Shown here piece after piece: positions 1 through 7,793 of a DNA stretch of 16,642 nt. The notes under the pieces were generated by a model. The model was not told the DNA's origin and ran no database searches. It worked only from the letters and a program-made list of their open reading frames with translations. Made by a program: the position numbers and the translations under genes. This DNA is from JALYYC01 sp039922495 (GTDB taxonomy: Bacteria > Chloroflexota > Dormibacteria > CF-121). Each line of letters opens with the position of its first letter. Position 1 is the stretch's first letter. The DNA is taken from the NCBI GenBank assembly GCA_039922495.1, contig JBDTEO010000016.1, positions 1 to 16,642 of the forward strand. Direction: 5' to 3'.

Positions 1-997
1 TGAGGATCAAGGTCGCGCCGATCACCAGGATCATCACGCCCGAAAAGAGCGTGAGCCACGGATAGAGTCGCTCGGGTGTCACGATAGTTGCCGCGTAAAG
101 CGTTACCAGGCCCAGCGCGAACACGCCTGCGGTGTGAGTGATGGTGATCGTCAGTCCGAGGATCATGGCATGCCGTCTGGTGCCCCTGGCTCCGACCAGG
201 TATCCGGCCATAACCGCCTTGCCGTGGCCAGGGGAGAGGGCGTGCAGTCCGCCCAACACGATGGCGACCAGCAGGGAGAAGCCGAGCAACGATAGCGAGA
301 GATCCCTGGGGGCGATCAGCGCGGCAAACCGGTCCTGGACCAGCCGGAGGCCGCCGGTCGCGCTTTCTCGAACCGAGGACGAGTTCGTCGCGGCCGCCGT
401 CCCAGGGACGAACGAGAAGCTGGCCTGTGTGACATCCAGGGGGCTGGTCAACATATCCTGCGGATACGCTCGGAGCTCCTGGCTGATGCTCGCCGCCGGC
501 ACGGTCGCGTTGGCGATCCGGGCGCCATGCGACGCCTGCACGACGATCTCCTTCCACCCGAGCCGGCCCTGGAAGTTGTGGTCACGGTAGCTGGCGGTCC
601 GATGCCCGCCGGGGAATGACGTGGTGCCGACCAGGCTGATTTCAAGCCGCTCCGTCTGGAGGCCGCCCTGGCCGGGAACAAACCGCATGGAGTGGTCCGC
701 GAGGGTCAGCGGCACGGTTTTCCCGTCAACGGCCAGCGTCACGCCTCTACTCAAGGTTTGGACCTGGCGACCGAGGTAGGTACTGTCATCGGCGATTCGC
801 TGCTGCTCCTGGAACGCGGGGATCTCCGCGAGATCCAAGACGTAGTAGACGCGCGCCTGGTTCCCGACAACCTCGACACGACTGTAATGATTGATCGTGA
901 AGTTGCCCAACGGATGGGCGAGGGCAGGGACAGCGACGGCGACCGACATGACGCCGGCGACACCCATCGCGGTCAGCCAGCGTGCCGGCGACTTCAT
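1..997 (-). CDS. NicO-family nickel/cobalt transporter with long secreted N-terminal region (3' end beyond window)
   Basis: The minus strand is open from ATG at 997 to the window edge, 332 codons. Residues 1-27 form a signal peptide ending in ALA, followed by HPLGNFTINHYSR, the start of a long extracytoplasmic region seen in actinobacterial and chloroflexal nickel/cobalt transporters. From about residue 235 membrane segments begin. The motif HALSPGHGKAVMAGY (about residues 250-264) and the later TITITHTAG match the His-rich signatures of the NicO/RcnA superfamily, which moves Ni2+ or Co2+ across the inner membrane. The start codon overlaps the stop of the TPR lipoprotein gene (ATGA), so the two are probably translationally coupled. 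The remaining membrane helices lie outside the window. The family is clear. Metal specificity and direction (uptake or efflux) cannot be read from this sequence. Confidence 0.88.
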   Translation of the reverse strand, partial: MKSPARWLTAMGVAGVMSVAVAVPALAHPLGNFTINHYSRVEVVGNQARVYYVLDLAEIPAFQEQQRIADDSTYLGRQVQTLSRGVTLAVDGKTVPLTLADHSMRFVPGQGGLQTERLEISLVGTTSFPGGHRTASYRDHNFQGRLGWKEIVVQASHGARIANATVPAASISQELRAYPQDMLTSPLDVTQASFSFVPGTAAATNSSSVRESATGGLRLVQDRFAALIAPRDLSLSLLGFSLLVAIVLGGLHALSPGHGKAVMAGYLVGARGTRRHAMILGLTITITHTAGVFALGLVTLYAATIVTPERLYPWLTLFSGVMILVIGATLIL

Positions 998-2283
998 GCG
1001 TGGCCCAGGGACACGAGGGCGCGTTTGGCGTCCTGCTGATGCAGAACCGAGAAGTATCGGTTGGTCCTGAATGCCTTGGTCAAATCGGCCCTGGCTTGCG
1101 CCGCCATGCCGAGCCGTAGCTCGATCATGCCGGTGTGAAAGTATGCCAGGGCGTCGAGGGTTCCCAGGCGGTGCGCCTCGCCGGAGGCTTGCAGGGCGCC
1201 CTGGTAGTCGCCCGCCTGGTAGAGCGTCCAGGCGAGCGCGTCGGCCGTGGTTACGTTGGGACGGTCGCGCATCGCCCGCCGGGCAGCCGTCAGCGCTTCC
1301 GGCAGATTCCGCCCATGATCGGCGTTAAAGAGGGCCAGTTCCTGGTCGAGATCGACGCCGTTGGCCGTGAAAAGTCGTTGCTCGGCGGCTGCGAGATCGT
1401 AGGTTTCGGTGGCCTTCTTCCGATCGCCTGACACGGCGTAGACGTCGCCGAGCGCGATCACATATTGGGGAACCGGGTAGATGTCGATGGCTCGCCGATA
1501 GAGCGTGGCTGCATCCCTGAACCTCTGTTGCGCCGCCCGAACGGATGCCACGCCCGCCAGTCCCTGGACATAGCCCGGGAAATCGCGCAGGGCCCGCTGA
1601 TACAGCGCCTCGGCATCGGCCAGGCGGCCGCTGTTGAAGTAGAGGTTGCCGAGGAGAACCTCGGTGTAGGCCAGGTTTTCGGGCACCGGGCCGCCCGCCT
1701 GGATCGCCTGCTTCATCGCCTCGATGGCCCCCGGGACGTCGCCGTAGAGTTCGCGGAGGTACGAGACGCGCGAGTACGAGCTCAGGTCCGGCCGCAGGTT
1801 GATCATCTGCTGGAGGGACGCCACGGCCTCGTCGTACTGACCGAGCTGCGTCTGCGCGTCGCTGATGATGCCCAGCGGCCGGGAAGCAAACGGCCCGAGC
1901 GCATGCGCCTTCTGACCCCAGGTGAGTGCGTCCGTGAACTGGTGGCGGGCCAGGCTGAGGGTGCCCATCAGGGTCGTGGCCTCGAGGTCGGCGGCCTCGT
2001 GCTGCAAGGCCGCCCGCAGCAGGGCCTCGACCTTCGGGTAGTAGGAGGGGTCACCGACCTCGCGCACTTTCTGCAGATAGGCAGCGGCCAGTTCGTCGGA
2101 CGCGGTCCAGTTGTTGGCGTTCGCCAGCAGCAGCCGCTGGTCTCTGGCGATGACGTCGTCGGTCTTGAGGTTGAAGGCCTGGCCGGGCCGTGGTGAGGGG
2201 GCGCCGGTTGCCCGCGCCGGTGTGCCGCAGGCGGCGAGCATCAGGCTCACTGAGGTCAGGGCTGCTACCAGGGCGATCTTCAT
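994..2283 (-). CDS. TPR-repeat lipoprotein
   Basis: The product has 429 residues. A lipoprotein signal peptide ends in the lipobox LAAC with the lipidated cysteine at residue 20, so the mature protein should be anchored on the outer face of the membrane. The rest is helical with repeated TPR-like units, for example AYTEVLLGNLYFNSGRLADA, then YPVPQYVIALGDVYAVSGD, and near the end DALAWTLYQAGDYQGALQ. TPR arrays bind partner proteins. An upstream in-frame ATG at 2319 would add 12 residues ahead of the signal peptide and falls inside a hairpin. The ATG at 2283 has GGAGG four bases upstream and is preferred. The gene lies between a DUF4331 gene and a NicO transporter gene on the same strand and overlaps the latter by four bases. 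A role as scaffold or partner of these two is inference from context. Confidence 0.87.
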   Translation of the reverse strand: MKIALVAALTSVSLMLAACGTPARATGAPSPRPGQAFNLKTDDVIARDQRLLLANANNWTASDELAAAYLQKVREVGDPSYYPKVEALLRAALQHEAADLEATTLMGTLSLARHQFTDALTWGQKAHALGPFASRPLGIISDAQTQLGQYDEAVASLQQMINLRPDLSSYSRVSYLRELYGDVPGAIEAMKQAIQAGGPVPENLAYTEVLLGNLYFNSGRLADAEALYQRALRDFPGYVQGLAGVASVRAAQQRFRDAATLYRRAIDIYPVPQYVIALGDVYAVSGDRKKATETYDLAAAEQRLFTANGVDLDQELALFNADHGRNLPEALTAARRAMRDRPNVTTADALAWTLYQAGDYQGALQASGEAHRLGTLDALAYFHTGMIELRLGMAAQARADLTKAFRTNRYFSVLHQQDAKRALVSLGHA

Positions 2284-2306
2284 GAATCCTCCATCCGGAA
2301 ATAAGC

Positions 2307-2334
2307 GACGGGGCTCCATCCGAGGAGCCCCGTC
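2307..2334 (-). terminator. 11-bp perfect hairpin between DUF4331 and TPR genes (terminator or attenuator)
   Basis: GACGGGGCTCC (2307-2317) pairs perfectly with GGAGCCCCGTC (2324-2334) around a six-base loop. In the minus-strand transcript it follows the DUF4331 stop by 10 bases and is followed by GCTTATTTCC, a weak U-rich tail. It could be a partial intrinsic terminator that lowers expression of the two downstream genes, or an RNA stabiliser at the 3' end of the DUF4331 message. Confidence 0.6.
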
Positions 2335-2344
2335 CAGGTCAGCG

Positions 2345-3730
2345 TTACGGCGAGTGCGGGTCGGCGACGTAGGGGAATGCGGTCATCAGCGTGGCGTCGG
2401 CGTCCTTCGCGACACCGTCACCGATCGTCGTCGCCAATGCGCCCGGAGTGCATGCCGGGGTGCCGAAGGCGCAGGTTGCGCCATCAACAGCCTGCAGCGC
2501 GATGTCGGTAACGTCGTCGCCGAGGCGGCGGCCGTTCGGGAAGCCATCGAGCTCCTTGGCGAGCGCGCCGAGGCGGTTGACGTCGTTGGGATTCGTATGC
2601 GTCACCGGCGTGTCCATGTTGAGCCGGAGCTCATCGCCGGGGACCTGGTGCGCATTGGTCGGCATGTTCACGCCCTTGATGCCGGTCAGGAAGACCGCCA
2701 CCAGGTCGCTGCGATTGGTCTCTGGTGCCTTGACCTTGAAGAACGCGTTCAAGTACTTCGCCAGAAGGGGAGACGTGACGCCGTTCAGGAACTGCTTGTC
2801 GTCGGCCGGCGTCGTCGCATTGAAGAGGTCCTTGCCGGCGAGCGGCACGACGACTTCGTTCACGAGCGGGTTACCGAGGCGCGAGACCTGCGTCCAGAAA
2901 TGGCCGTTGCCACCCGTCTCCTTGGTGCCGTTGCCCTTGAGCACGGTCATCGTGGGCCGCTTCGATGTCGCCCAAACGCCGATAACGGAATCATTGGGCC
3001 CCTTGACGGATGCCTTGGGCACCTGGATGGCGATCGAGTGCGTATTGACGCCGTTCAGCGTGTCGACGGCGCCGGTCGCCGCACCGGTCACGTTGAGGGG
3101 ACTGAAGAGCCCACCGAGATTGACGAAGAACGGATCATCGCGCTGGCCGGCGAAGACCTTGATGCCGTTGCCGGCATCGTGGATCGCTGCCATGGCCAGC
3201 TGGTGGTAGTTGGCGGCGTCTCCGGTCGAGTTCTTCCCAACCGCATCAGGCGGGGTCAGAAGATCGCTCGCGATCCGGCGGTTGTCGCCGTTACGCCAGA
3301 GCGCCATATCGTAGGTCTGCGGACGGTTCCAGTTCTTGTACGACTTCGTGCTGTCGTCGTAACTGACCGGGCCGGTGGTGTAGAGGAACGTGGAGGGATC
3401 GACCGTCTTGGTCTTGAACTGGAAGGAGTAGACGATGTGGTCCTTGGCATCGCCCACGTTGTCGATGTGGATCTGGTAGAGCACGTCATCGCCAAAGCTG
3501 TAGAAGTTCGGCCCGCCGGAGGGGACCTCCACCGGGATCCAGTTGGCGATGATGTCCACCTTGGTGCTATCGACCGGGTCGGCGAACGCGTACGTGTCGG
3601 TATTGTCGGCGACCGGGTCCTGGGAGATGAGCGGCGCCTCGCGGTGGCTCGACGCACTCGCCCCGATGGGCGCGAGCGTAAAGGCCGCCGCCGCTGTCCC
3701 GAGGACGGCGATCAAAGCTTGTTTGCGCAT
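2345..3730 (-). CDS. Secreted DUF4331-family protein
   Basis: The product has 461 residues. The signal peptide (about residues 1-26) ends in ASA and the mature protein begins SSHREAPLISQDPVADNTD, the conserved N-terminus of DUF4331 proteins. Further family-like stretches are TDTYAFADP and, in the C-terminal part, DELRLNMDTPV and RLGDDVTDIALQA. Its function is not established. It should be exported and soluble or loosely cell-bound. ATG 3730 has AAGGAC seven bases upstream. It is the first gene of a minus-strand cluster with a TPR lipoprotein and a NicO metal transporter, separated from the second by 61 bases that hold a strong hairpin. The 159 bases upstream contain an AT-rich stretch (about 3830-3862) where a promoter could lie, but no convincing -35/-10 pair was found. 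The family assignment is secure. A link to metal handling is inferred only from neighbours. Confidence 0.9.
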   Translation of the reverse strand: MRKQALIAVLGTAAAAFTLAPIGASASSHREAPLISQDPVADNTDTYAFADPVDSTKVDIIANWIPVEVPSGGPNFYSFGDDVLYQIHIDNVGDAKDHIVYSFQFKTKTVDPSTFLYTTGPVSYDDSTKSYKNWNRPQTYDMALWRNGDNRRIASDLLTPPDAVGKNSTGDAANYHQLAMAAIHDAGNGIKVFAGQRDDPFFVNLGGLFSPLNVTGAATGAVDTLNGVNTHSIAIQVPKASVKGPNDSVIGVWATSKRPTMTVLKGNGTKETGGNGHFWTQVSRLGNPLVNEVVVPLAGKDLFNATTPADDKQFLNGVTSPLLAKYLNAFFKVKAPETNRSDLVAVFLTGIKGVNMPTNAHQVPGDELRLNMDTPVTHTNPNDVNRLGALAKELDGFPNGRRLGDDVTDIALQAVDGATCAFGTPACTPGALATTIGDGVAKDADATLMTAFPYVADPHSP

Positions 3731-3889
3731 GAATCTGTCCTTTTGCTAAAGAGTTTGTTGGCAGAAACGAATCGGCATCGTGGCGCGACCAGCTTCTGCA
3801 AGGGCCCCTGCGAGGTGCCGGCCTGCTCTTGTAACGAAATTGACAGTTTTTTGGATCAATAAAATCGGAACGACCGGACCGGCCTGGCG

Positions 3890-4100
3890 TCAAGCCGCCA
3901 GGTAGTAGGGGTTCTGGCGGACGATCCGGTGGCCCATGATCGTGATCGGATGGTGTCCCAGGCCGCCCTCCATGAGGCTGACCCCAGCGAGCTTTGGGAT
4001 GTCGTAGGTGCACACCACGATCGCCGAATAGGCGCGGATGACCGCGTTCACCTGGCCCTCGAATTCGACAAGGGATGCGGTATCAGGCCAGCGAGGAACG
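3890..4100 (-). pseudogene. C-terminal fragment of a MEDS-domain sensory protein
   Basis: Read on the minus strand to the TGA at 3892-3890, this frame encodes a piece starting near RWPDTASLVEFEGQVNAV, passing through AIVVCTYDIPKLAGVSL and ending QNPYYLAA. It aligns without gaps to the C-terminal third of the intact MEDS protein at 9573-10211 (WPEEDSLLEFE, CTYGVPKL, ENPFYLAP), with about 31 of 66 residues identical by hand count. MEDS (methanogen/methylotroph, DcmR sensory) domains bind small ligands in front of regulators or kinases. No start codon or N-terminal two-thirds remain. The fragment joins a sigma-factor fragment in another frame at about 4090-4100. It is a decayed paralogue, not a working gene. 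Confidence 0.7.
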
Positions 4101-4296
4101 CCTCCTGGACGACATCTTCAGCAGCGCTCTCCTCCTGGAGCATCCGGAAGGCAATCCCGTAAGCCATGCCCTTGTGTGCGTCGCACAAGTGCTCGAGGTC
4201 TTCGACCGTGTCGAATGCATCGACCAGCGAGCGCTCTTCCCTGGCTCCGTCATCAACGACCTGCGATTTACCTGTAGCAGTAACGTTCAGGCCCTG
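4048..4296 (-). pseudogene. N-terminal fragment of an ECF RNA polymerase sigma factor
   Basis: The minus-strand frame is open from 4296 (after a TGA at 4299-4297) to a TGA at 4050-4048. It encodes REERSLVDAFDTVEDLEHLC followed by KGMAYGIAFRMLQEESAAED and VVQEAF, the typical region 2.1-2.2 of an ECF sigma factor. Homology stops at AFLA. The next residues come from reading MEDS-coding DNA in the wrong frame. Regions 2.3-2.4 (-10 recognition) and 4 (-35 recognition) are missing, and no ATG, GTG or TTG start is visible in frame before residue homology begins (CTG at about 4290 is the only near-start). It could not direct transcription. It lies just upstream of, and in the same direction as, the DUF4331 cluster, so the lost sigma factor may once have controlled it (inference). 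Confidence 0.66.
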
Positions 4297-4348
4297 TCAA
4301 ATTGGAGTGCCCTCGATTTTCCGCTGCCTGAGTGGCGCGACCCTAATG

Positions 4349-6037
4349 TCAGGACCCTGCTGCCGTCTGAGTCGATCGCAAGAAAAAGATCCGAATCTCC
4401 GGGCCAGGGCGTTGCCAGCCGGCATAGCCGGCGAGGGGAACATAGTAGCCATCGATCGGATCAAAGACCGCGGAGGTGCACCGGCCATCGGTTGGCGAGA
4501 AGCTCGCCACGAGGATGGCGCTGCGTTGCAGGGCAAAAAGCAAGGGCAGGGCTGGCGCGCATCCGCCGGCCGGGGTCACCGGTGAGTAAACCACATACTG
4601 CACGCCGTCGGCCCGCAACGCGTCGACCGTGTCGCTCTGCAGTTCGCTTTGCTGTAGCTCGTGGATGCTGTACCGGGTCTGGAGCCGATTCTGGAGAAAC
4701 GAGGCGATATACGGGTCGGTCGCACCATGGCTCTGACTCCCTCGATCGACCATGGCCTGGTCGTGGGCCGGACCGGCAAAGTACAGGGTGGCCACGCGCC
4801 CATTGACGGGGACATGTGCCGCAAGCCAGTCGAACGCCTGGCTGCGCGTATCAGGCTGTTGAATCAACCGATCGAAACTCACGTCGTGGACCACCGCGGG
4901 AATGACGAGAATGGCTGCACCGACGAGCGCGGCGAGGAGTGGCTTCCGCAATCGCTCGCCGGCCGCCACCAGTGCCCGGGCACCCAGGACCAGCAACGGA
5001 GGTAGGAGCGGGTCGGCATAGCGCACGAAGACCGAATAGCCTGACCCAATCAGCACGTAGTAGGCGAGGACAAACGCGAGGAGAATGATGTCCGCCCGGG
5101 TTCGGCGCACGATCGCGTACACAAGGCCGGCCAGACCAAGCAACGCGAGCGGCGGATCGAGGCCGTACCAGAGCGCCAGCCTGGGGATATGCAGGTAGCC
5201 GATTTCGGGCTGGTTTGCGGAGGACAGGTGATGAAAGATGTACCCCAAGCCGGAGGCAAAGGCGCGCAGGTCGATCAGCAAGAATGGTGAGGTCAGGAGG
5301 AAGGCGACCACGCCCAGCGACCCAATCAGGACGAGACCGAGGACTCCCCGGCGCGCGGGCCGCAGGTGAAAGCCCTGGGCGGCCGTCAGTCCCGCCAGCA
5401 GCAGCGCGCCGTTGTACTTGACGCTCGCCGCCAGCCCCAGGAGGATGCCCCCCAGGACGCGACGGCCCGTCGTCTCCTTCTCAGCGAGTTGGAGGGCAAC
5501 CAGGAGGCCGGTCGTACAGACCAGAGTCAGCGGGATATCGATCGTGGCGAAGTGGCTGTCGCGCACCGGCAGGAACGCGACCGCCAGCAGGATGGCGGCG
5601 AGCCAGCCGGTCAGCTCGCCGTAGGCGCGACGGCCGAGGCGGTAGACGACGATCACCGTCGCAGCGCCGAGCGCGGCATCGAGCAGCCGCACCGCGAGAT
5701 AGGGGGCGCCCCGGCCGAAGAGCGGGAAGAGCGGGCTCGTCAGGGCCAGCCAGGCGGCCGACACATACATATATAGATGCGGCCAGTTGGTGAAGTGGGG
5801 GTCGAACGCGCCGTGGAGGATGCCCATCGCCCGGCCGACCACGACGTCCTCGTCGGGCCGGTAGATCGCGGGGAAGCCAAAGTTGATCCCCCAGAGCCGG
5901 AGCGCCAGGGCGCCAATGACGATCGTCGGAAGGGCCAATCGGCGCTTAATCGGGCTGTGGGCTCCGGACGGCTGGTGTTCGCTGGAAGATGCAGTAGACG
6001 GCCACCACGCCGATGATGGCGAGCGCCGCCGGCGCAT
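4349..6037 (-). CDS. GT39/ArnT-like membrane glycosyltransferase
   Basis: This is a polytopic GT-C-fold glycosyltransferase of the dolichyl-phosphate-mannose/PMT_2 type, which transfers sugars from a polyprenyl-phosphate donor on the outer face of the membrane. After the first helix (LPTIVIGALALRLWGINFG) comes FPAIYRPDEDVVVGRAMG, whose acidic pair sits where the catalytic Asp of this class lies, then HFTNWPHLYMYVSAAWLAL. About ten further hydrophobic segments follow, with HFATIDIPL and ASVKYNGALLL typical of the family. A C-terminal soluble region of roughly 130 residues begins near IQQPDTRSQAFDWLAAHVP. The start is uncertain: ATG 6037 overlaps the upstream channel gene by 92 bases and encodes an Arg/Ser-rich stretch that may be read-through. 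TTG 5938, eight bases past that gene's stop, would begin at the first helix but has no good ribosome site. Acceptor and sugar are unknown. Confidence 0.83.
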   Translation of the reverse strand: MRRRRSPSSAWWPSTASSSEHQPSGAHSPIKRRLALPTIVIGALALRLWGINFGFPAIYRPDEDVVVGRAMGILHGAFDPHFTNWPHLYMYVSAAWLALTSPLFPLFGRGAPYLAVRLLDAALGAATVIVVYRLGRRAYGELTGWLAAILLAVAFLPVRDSHFATIDIPLTLVCTTGLLVALQLAEKETTGRRVLGGILLGLAASVKYNGALLLAGLTAAQGFHLRPARRGVLGLVLIGSLGVVAFLLTSPFLLIDLRAFASGLGYIFHHLSSANQPEIGYLHIPRLALWYGLDPPLALLGLAGLVYAIVRRTRADIILLAFVLAYYVLIGSGYSVFVRYADPLLPPLLVLGARALVAAGERLRKPLLAALVGAAILVIPAVVHDVSFDRLIQQPDTRSQAFDWLAAHVPVNGRVATLYFAGPAHDQAMVDRGSQSHGATDPYIASFLQNRLQTRYSIHELQQSELQSDTVDALRADGVQYVVYSPVTPAGGCAPALPLLFALQRSAILVASFSPTDGRCTSAVFDPIDGYYVPLAGYAGWQRPGPEIRIFFLRSTQTAAGS

Positions 6038-6557
6038 TGATGAAGGCGACTGCGACCGCCACGATGTAAATCAGGGAGCCGATCGAGAATCCCAACCAGG
6101 CCGAGCGGCGGGCCTCTTTCGGAAGGGGATGCAGACTGTGCCCTTCGCCGAGCGTCCAGCTGAAGATGGCGGCGAAACTCAGAGCCATGCCTTCGAACGT
6201 CAGGCAGTAGATCGCCATGGCGACATTCGCGTCCTGGTTATCACTGGTCAGGTATTTCGCCATGGTGCTGGTCGCGAAAGGGATCGCGACGACAAAGAGC
6301 ACGAGCATCACGTTCAGAAACAGGATTGTTCGGTTGACGACCGCGATGTTCTTGACCAGGTCGTGGTGGTTGACCCAGATGATGCCGATCGTAAAGAAGC
6401 TGATGACGTACGCGATAAATGACGGCCAGTGGTCTTGAAGTTGATGCAGCAGCGACGTTCCGTGACCCGGTCCGGCGATCGCAAGATCCAGCGCCAGCAA
6501 CGTGATCGCCACGGCGATGACGCCATCACTGAACGCCTCGAGGCGTCCGCGTCCCAT
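5946..6557 (-). CDS. TMEM175-family (DUF1211) potassium channel-like protein
   Basis: The product has 203 residues, the usual length of bacterial TMEM175 proteins, with six predicted membrane helices. The first helix starts with RLEAFSDGVIAVAITLLAL, carrying the R-x-x-x-F-S-D signature whose residues line the pore in this family. The third helix region has IGIIWVNHHDLV, including the conserved W-x-x-H-H motif. Members form K+-permeable channels. The ATG at 6557 lies 18 bases from the divergent MFS start codon, and no clear Shine-Dalgarno precedes it, so translation may be leaderless or the promoter lies inside the MFS gene. The 3' end overlaps or abuts the glycosyltransferase gene, suggesting one transcript. 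The family assignment is strong; ion selectivity is inferred from the family. Confidence 0.9.
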   Translation of the reverse strand: MGRGRLEAFSDGVIAVAITLLALDLAIAGPGHGTSLLHQLQDHWPSFIAYVISFFTIGIIWVNHHDLVKNIAVVNRTILFLNVMLVLFVVAIPFATSTMAKYLTSDNQDANVAMAIYCLTFEGMALSFAAIFSWTLGEGHSLHPLPKEARRSAWLGFSIGSLIYIVAVAVAFINAPAALAIIGVVAVYCIFQRTPAVRSPQPD

Positions 6558-6575
6558 TCGGAGAAGATAACCGGA

Positions 6576-7793
6576 ATGGCCGTCGAGCGCCTCGAAACCT
6601 CATATGCCGGACTGCTCCGGGTCCCGGGGTTCGCCCGGGTTGCGCTTGGGGCCGTGCTTGGCCGGCTCGCGGGCCAGATGTGGGAGATCGTGCTGGTCCT
6701 CTTCGTCCTGCAGCGCTACCATTCTCCGGCCCTTGCCGGAGCTGCCCTCCTGCTTGGCCTCCTTCCGGGCCTCGTGTTCAGTCCGGTGGCCGGCTCACTG
6801 CTCGACCGCCAGGGCCGGGTCAGGCTCATGATCTTCGATTACAGTTTGACGGCGACGCTGACGGCCGGTATCGCGGTCCTGTCCGTGCTGCACCGGTTGA
6901 CGGTTCCGCTCCTCCTGGCCATCGTTACCGTCCTTTCGCTGAGCAACATCCTGAGCATCACCGGCACGCGCTCACTCTTTCCCCTGATGGTGCCCCGTCA
7001 TCTGTGGGACCGCTCCAACGGGCTCGACACCAGTTCCTATTCCTTCACCGCAATCATCGGCCCGGCGGTCGCCGGCCTTGCCATCGCGGGGTTCGGCCCG
7101 GAGGCGGCCCTGATCGCGACCGGCGTCGTGGTCGGCATCGCGGCGCTCTCGCTGATCGGGGTGCCCGAGCCCATTGGCCGCGCGGCGTCGAGCGGCTCGC
7201 TGCTCGGCGATTCACTTGGCGCCCTCCGTTACGTTGGCAGCCACCGCACCCTGCGCGGCCTGGCTGCCGCCATGTTCTTGACGAACGTCGCATTTGGTCC
7301 GGTTCTCATCGGCATCCCCTTAGTGGTTCTCCGCCGGCTGCATGGCGGCGCCGACACCGTTGGTCAGATCTACGCCGTCTTTGGCGCCGCCGGCCTCCTT
7401 GCCGGACTGCTCGCCGGCCGCCTGCGGACGGAAGGTCGAGAACGGCCGTTGATGGCGATCTGCATCGCCAGCGCGGCGCCGGCCATGATCGCCCTCGCCT
7501 TGACCAACAGCCTGCCCGTCATTTTTGGCGTCGCGGTGGTCCTGGGGGCTGGCACGGCCGTCAGCACCCTGGGCGTCTTCGCGATACGCCAGCGACGGAT
7601 GGACCCGCGATGGTTCGGACGCGGCTTCGCGGTCTCGATGAGCCTCAACATGACCGGACAGCCGATTGGCTCGGCACTCTCAGGGCCGTTGTTTCAGCGG
7701 TCGATCGCGCTGCCCCTGATCCTGGGTGCCGGGGTCAGCCTTGTGGCAGCGGCCGCCACCATGGCGCTGATCCCGAAGCACGAGGACGGCTAA
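6576..7793 (+). CDS. MFS transporter (EntS/MFS_3-like exporter)
   Basis: The product has 405 residues and about 12 hydrophobic helices. It opens with MAVERLETSYAGLLRVPGFA and the helix VALGAVLGRLAGQMWEIVLV. The loop between helices 2 and 3 reads SLLDRQGRVRLMIFDY, a version of the MFS motif A (G-x-L-a-D-r-x-G-r-r). The overall look, including the early QRYHSPALAGAALLLGLLPG, resembles the enterobactin-exporter/MFS_3 branch, which exports small molecules using the proton gradient. The frame is open further upstream, but that part is antisense to the channel gene. ATG 6576 starts the recognisable protein and has GGAG 12 bases upstream, a little far. The TAA at 7791-7793 overlaps the TAG of the convergent EamA gene. 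The substrate is unknown. Confidence 0.88.
   Translation: MAVERLETSYAGLLRVPGFARVALGAVLGRLAGQMWEIVLVLFVLQRYHSPALAGAALLLGLLPGLVFSPVAGSLLDRQGRVRLMIFDYSLTATLTAGIAVLSVLHRLTVPLLLAIVTVLSLSNILSITGTRSLFPLMVPRHLWDRSNGLDTSSYSFTAIIGPAVAGLAIAGFGPEAALIATGVVVGIAALSLIGVPEPIGRAASSGSLLGDSLGALRYVGSHRTLRGLAAAMFLTNVAFGPVLIGIPLVVLRRLHGGADTVGQIYAVFGAAGLLAGLLAGRLRTEGRERPLMAICIASAAPAMIALALTNSLPVIFGVAVVLGAGTAVSTLGVFAIRQRRMDPRWFGRGFAVSMSLNMTGQPIGSALSGPLFQRSIALPLILGAGVSLVAAAATMALIPKHEDG

Noticed and set aside
2111..3862. Long plus-strand open frame of 583 codons
   Set aside because: It lies antisense to the DUF4331 and TPR genes, whose signal peptides and family motifs are clear. Long antisense frames are expected in high-GC DNA.
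3731..3889. Promoter upstream of DUF4331 (TTGATC at 3859-3854 on the minus strand)
   Set aside because: No hexamer at the proper spacing resembles a -10 box. The best options match at only one or two positions.
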